Source: Antedon mediterranea (lineage: Eukaryota > Echinodermata > Crinoidea > Comatulida > Antedonidae). From it: a stretch of DNA of 64,000 nucleotides. Location of the stretch: contig NC_092674.1 of the NCBI RefSeq assembly GCF_964355755.1, positions 7,693,001 to 7,757,000 on the forward strand, read 5' to 3'. Made by a program: the position numbers and the translations under genes. Below the pieces are notes generated by a model. The model made no database searches. It was not told where the DNA came from and was given only the letters and a program-made list of their open reading frames with translations. Shown in pieces: positions 62,201-64,000 of this stretch; position 1 is the stretch's first letter; every line of letters begins with the position of its first letter.

Positions 62201-62409
62201 GATTTTACAGTGACGATAAATTGCCCGAATTTCATTGGTTGTTTTATTTGCTTGTCAATGTACGCGCCACACGTTTGGTCCATTTCATTCAGCTGCACAA
62301 TGACGTCAGATTTATAGTCAAACACCAACCGCCAGAAATCCTCAGTAGTATTGGCTGGGTCAGCCAATGGAGCCTGTGTCACAATGTACGCGTTGGGCTT
62401 CTTGTAATT
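59249..62409 (-). CDS. Gene 4 (5' partial): diverged receptor PTP-like domain
   Basis: The last four exons of a paralogue: 62152-62409, 60214-60362, 59651-59786 and 59249-59320 (stop TAA at 59249-59251). Phases and exon order match exons 16-19 of genes 2 and 3, with one and two extra codons in the first two. AYIVTQAPLADPANTTEDFWRLV is closer to canonical PTPs than in genes 1-3. The WPD loop is again WPK (FRQWPKGK). The joined signature is HCLDGVCRSGLF, with Cys and Arg spacing kept. It ends VQYNFCYDAAKCYL. Upstream exons must lie right of the window or in sequence I could not resolve. Probably the same class of receptor pseudophosphatase. Confidence 0.8.
61006..61080 (-). repeat. Possible tRNA-derived repeat in gene 4 intron
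   Basis: The minus strand shows a B-box-like GAGATCGAGTCTCACC about 45 bases after a weak A-box-like stretch. No full cloverleaf can be drawn. Confidence 0.25.
61540..61990. other. CpG-rich stretch in gene 4 intron
   Basis: Unusually dense CGCG/GCGC words (for example AACGCGCAGTGCGCGTGC) in an otherwise AT-rich region with few CpG. It could be a young repeat or a regulatory island; no gene seen. Confidence 0.35.
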
Positions 62410-64000
62410 CTTAAAATATAGAAATACGTACTATGATTAATGTTATAAAACAGAAATAATGGATTTGTATGAAACAGTATAGCCTATTACTTAACGCACT
62501 AAGATAATAAAATATAATTCATATTTTGCGCAATATCATTTTCAATGTTATAGAAACACACTGAAAAATACTGATAATCTATATATTAATGCTACTAAAT
62601 TTTTCGCGTAATTTTACGTATCTCCTCCAAAACCACTGAAAGGTACGTGCTCACATTTAGCACACTAATGTTTATTGAGGGGCCGCACACGATAGGCTAT
62701 GTCACTTTCCTGAATTTTAAGGATAAACACTAAAAAAAGGCAAAAAATAGCAGTAATTTGATGTCTCAGCGACCAAGTTACGTCATTGTAAAACTACTCA
62801 ACCTCCTCTGTTGTGTACCACCATGGCCGGATCTACAACTACCATGCCGGGCCGCTAAATACACAGTCTTTAGTCAACCGTATCGACTGAAGTTTTAATT
62901 AATTACACCTATCCTTGGAACAGAATGTATTTTGTAAATCACGGTTTGGCTCAGTGAGCAAGTCGCCGTGACCATTGATATGAATGCTTAGTAGGTTCAT
63001 GGAGGAAATATACAGACTGTACTGTATTTCCTCGATGGTAGGTTCGAGCTCAATCCGCGAAATGTGTAATAATTAAGTATCACCGTTTAAAGCTAAAAAT
63101 CAAAACTAAACCACAATGTAATTACAAAACTAGCAAAAAAGATACGAAAAAATACACACAAAAAAATGGTAAAAAAAACATGAAAAAATGTAAATGAACA
63201 AATAAAACGAATCCACAAAATAAATAATAAATAAATGTCATTGTTTCATTTTTGAGCATTTTATGTAAATAAAAAACCCACACACAAGTAAAACGAATCC
63301 AATTGAGTGTCGTGTTTCCGCTAAATTCAAATATCAACGAAAAATACACCCACAATGTTTGTGTCCGAGCGCTTCATCTAATTTCGACTACTTTTTGTGT
63401 TGAGTCCGTAATCATTGTTATTATTCCAATACTTCACATCTTAATTCGATAACTTACCAATTCATTATTTTATCATTAAAATGTTTTAATCTCTGCCAAC
63501 TGATTGACAAAAGTCTGTCCCGCTCATGCACTTTGTCACTTTCTGAGGCGCACCCCAAATCCAGTATTGCTTTCATTTTGTAGCTTACATATATTTCAAA
63601 GTAAAGGAATACTCGGTGTATAACAAAATCAATGGCCGTAAGTAGTTCCGAATTGTATTTTTGACAATTTGTTTGTTTAAAAAAAACAATTTGTCAGGGG
63701 CCGGGAAGTGATTTTTTTATTTCGTACAGAAGTTGAGGCCCCTTATGTGAAAGATAGCCGAACTACTTAAGTTCCTAAATATAACTAAACCTAACCCTCT
63801 CTATAATCTCTCTCTTACTATAAAATAAAAAGAACTTGCTCATCTGATTCGAACCTCATACATCGACATGTAAAGTCCAAAGCCTAATCCACTCGACTAC
63901 ACAGACGGCTCGATAGAAAATCTTTGTATTAGCGAATTGTTAGCTCATTTCTAACGTAGCTTATGGACATGATTAATGAATATTCATGTTTATTTTGTGA
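62410..64000. other. Right edge: presumed gene 4 intron
   Basis: I could not find counterparts of exons 14-15 (no EEYINAS-like reading on the minus strand). It contains the tRNA-like sequence at 63833-63912 and otherwise unassigned sequence. Confidence 0.4.
63833..63912 (-). repeat. tRNA-Ser/Leu-like relic or SINE head
   Basis: The minus strand has an A-box-like TAGTCGAGTGGATTAGGC and a B box GGTTCGAATC with a long variable region, as in Ser/Leu tRNAs. The T stem does not pair, so it is a relic or SINE head rather than a working tRNA. Confidence 0.4.

Noticed and set aside
63122-63355. Minus-strand 77-codon Phe-rich frame near the right edge
   Set aside because: Low-complexity A-rich DNA read antisense; no membrane-protein start context or homology.

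Overview
The window is eukaryotic: AT-rich, intron-rich, with GT-AG introns, tRNA-derived SINE-like repeats, LINE relics and a BEL/Pao LTR retrotransposon. Domain content and repeat style fit a marine invertebrate deuterostome, most likely an echinoderm. That placement is inference; no marker gene fixes the species.

The core is a head-to-tail tandem array of near-identical units, all coding on the minus strand. Each carries a single-pass receptor gene of 19 coding exons that I assembled by hand from splice sites and reading phase. The order is signal peptide, a 129-codon N-terminal module, an Ig-like domain, four EGF-like exons, three FN3 domains, a transmembrane helix, a tail with three YxEP repeats, and one protein tyrosine phosphatase (PTP)-fold domain. 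The ectodomain resembles Tie (angiopoietin receptor) ectodomains, but the cytoplasmic part is PTP-like, and its key residues suggest a pseudophosphatase (WPD is WPK; the P-loop keeps Cys and Arg but is otherwise altered).

Layout, left to right: gene 1 (321-8601, 3' end outside the window); spacer 8.6-15.4 kb with SINE, foldback, LINE relics, tRNA-like repeats and a hammerhead-like core; gene 2 (15427-25701, complete); spacer with an intact-ended BEL/Pao element (26775-32668) present only in this unit; gene 3 (37960-48225, complete); spacer. At about 51.6 kb the young high-identity array ends and older, diverged copies begin: a decayed receptor fragment (53164-55935; FN3s, a chimeric exon, a TM helix, no PTP exons), repeat-rich spacer, then the PTP exons of a fourth, clearly diverged gene (59249-62409), whose 5' part lies beyond the right edge.

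The locus looks like a birth-and-death receptor cluster: recent unequal duplication, mosaic (gene-conversion-like) identity between copies, one copy with an in-frame lesion in its Ig core, one with a changed splice donor, and one dead remnant. All exon calls are manual and unsupported by transcripts. Near-identical tandem units also leave assembly error as a possibility.
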